Below, one piece after another: positions 63,412 through 64,000 of a stretch of DNA of 64,000 nucleotides (position 1 is the first letter of the stretch; every line of letters begins with the position of its first letter). The notes beneath the pieces were generated by a model. It saw only the letters and a program-made list of their open reading frames with translations, did not search any database and was not told the DNA's origin. Made by a program: the position numbers and the translations under genes. Source of the stretch: Cladorhizidae sp. MBARI D1340-BT2 (taxonomy: Eukaryota; Porifera; Demospongiae; Poecilosclerida; Cladorhizidae); the NCBI GenBank assembly GCA_028752905.1, contig JAQNBH010000021.1:154501-218500 (forward strand), written 5' to 3'.

Positions 63412-64000
63412 TCAAATCACCATAACTTGCTAATACTTAGAGTACTCAAAATTTTGGCACGTACAAAAGACAGATAATTAGAAGGGCTATCCGATGATAT
63501 AAAACTTATCTTTTTTGGGTAAAGTATAGAAAAGTTATGAGCTTTACGGCAAAAAAGCAAGATTTTTGGGGAAAAAATGAGAAACATATAGACCAAATTA
63601 GGGCAAATATCAAGATAGAGAACACATAATGAAACCTATCATTCGAATCATATCAAGTCCATTACAGTGAAGTGTGCAGAATATTATGGATGTTTGATAT
63701 CAACAGAGAGCACAGGGAGAGACCTATCTTAATAGCTATATATCAAGTTTATACAGTGAAGTGTGGAGAATCTATGAAGCTAACCTGTTTAGCATCAAGA
63801 TAGAGAACACATAGAGAAACCTATCTTGTGATTCTATGTATGCAGAATATACGGATGTTTGGTATCAAGAGAGAGAACAGAGAGAGGCCTACCTTTAGAG
63901 CTATATATCAACTCTATTCAGTGAAGTGTGGAGAATCTATGAAGCTAACATGTTTAGCTCAAGATAGAGAACACTGAGAGATACCTATCTTGCAAGTCCA
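63412..64000 (+). repeat. Monomer 73, long form B, cut by the window edge
   Basis: First 589 bp of a B copy (CACGTAC, private CCGATGATAT, tract T5G4A6). U2 is present, so it is a long copy; the window ends early in U3. Confidence 0.92.

Larger units (their letters stand above)
1..64000 (+). repeat. Satellite DNA array, 73 tandem monomers of 744 or about 908 bp
   Basis: The motif TCAAATCACC followed by ATAACTTGCTAATACTTAG recurs at 1, 745, 1653, 2397, 3305 and so on to 63412, always on the same strand, with spacings of 744 or 906-909 bp and no foreign sequence between. Copies differ mostly by single bases. This is a classical tandem satellite with higher-order units. It has no coding capacity worth the name: the longest frame is 71 codons and occurs only in the short copies. 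By general knowledge such arrays are heterochromatic and often centromeric or subtelomeric; which of these applies here cannot be told from sequence alone. Confidence 0.98.

Noticed and set aside
1..64000. CRISPR array
   Set aside because: The repeats are contiguous and the segments between similar boxes are themselves repeated. There are no unique spacers and no cas genes.
1..64000. Transposon or LTR element as the source of the array
   Set aside because: No terminal inverted repeats, LTR ends, primer-binding site, target-site duplications or transposase/polymerase frames are visible. A degraded origin of the leader or tail from a mobile element cannot be excluded without a library search.

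Overview
The whole 64-kb window is one uninterrupted head-to-tail satellite DNA array, all in the same orientation. I count 72 complete monomers and one cut by the right edge. There is no gene, RNA gene, transposon, CRISPR array or single-copy sequence that I can support on either strand. A megasatellite of this size with higher-order structure, AT-rich and without an open frame longer than 71 codons, points to a eukaryotic nuclear genome (centromeric, pericentromeric, subtelomeric or other heterochromatin). I do not recognise the family, so I name no species.

Monomer structure (phase taken from base 1, at TCAAATCACC). Two length classes alternate: a long form of 906-909 bp (60 complete copies plus the cut one) and a short form of exactly 744 bp (12 copies). 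A long copy, e.g. 745-1652, has a variable leader of about 198 bp, three tandem subrepeats of 185, 164 and 174 bp (U1, U2, U3), and a tail of about 187 bp. Each subrepeat is itself built from two related halves of about 84-90 bp. The short form is the long form minus exactly one unit, the 164-bp U2.

Monomer subtypes, which I named from leader and subrepeat variants: S (short; CACATAC, CCAGTGATATACATATT), L (long with the S leader; Lt is L with GGTACATAC), B (CACGTAC, CCGGTGATATAAAAC, GTATAG), C (GAGTATTC, CCTGGTG, CATACAGACC), D (CACATAC with CCGGTGATATACAAATT, GTGTAAAAATG), E (AAATTACC, CAGAAAATTAG, TTTGGAGTAAAG), F (GATATAATAATTATC) and one G (CACCTATAAAAG, CCGTTAATAT). In order they read: SB SBLCB SBLCD BBBB (SB)x7 L Lt CDB LCDE L Lt E L Lt CDB LCDE FF C' SB LCD LCD LCD E G FF C' B S B.

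Layout: 1-10406 dimer and pentamer (S-B-L-C-B/D, 4377 bp) units; 10407-14038 a run of four B-type monomers carrying a private variant; 14039-25602 seven perfect-length S-B dimers (1652 bp); 25603-44669 a 9-monomer block present twice at a spacing of 10,894 bp, with a duplicated E-L-Lt trimer between; 44670-49046 an F block returning to S-B; 49047-57220 three L-C-D trimers (2725 bp); 57221-64000 a second, diverged E-G-F-F-C'-B-S-B block. The mosaic of subtypes, hybrid monomers and nested duplications records repeated unequal crossing-over and conversion at several unit sizes. The most unusual observation is a T-G-A homopolymer tract whose internal boundaries move from copy to copy while its total length does not change in any of the 73 monomers. 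All variant calls were read by eye; exact copy order depends on the assembly being right in a very repetitive region.
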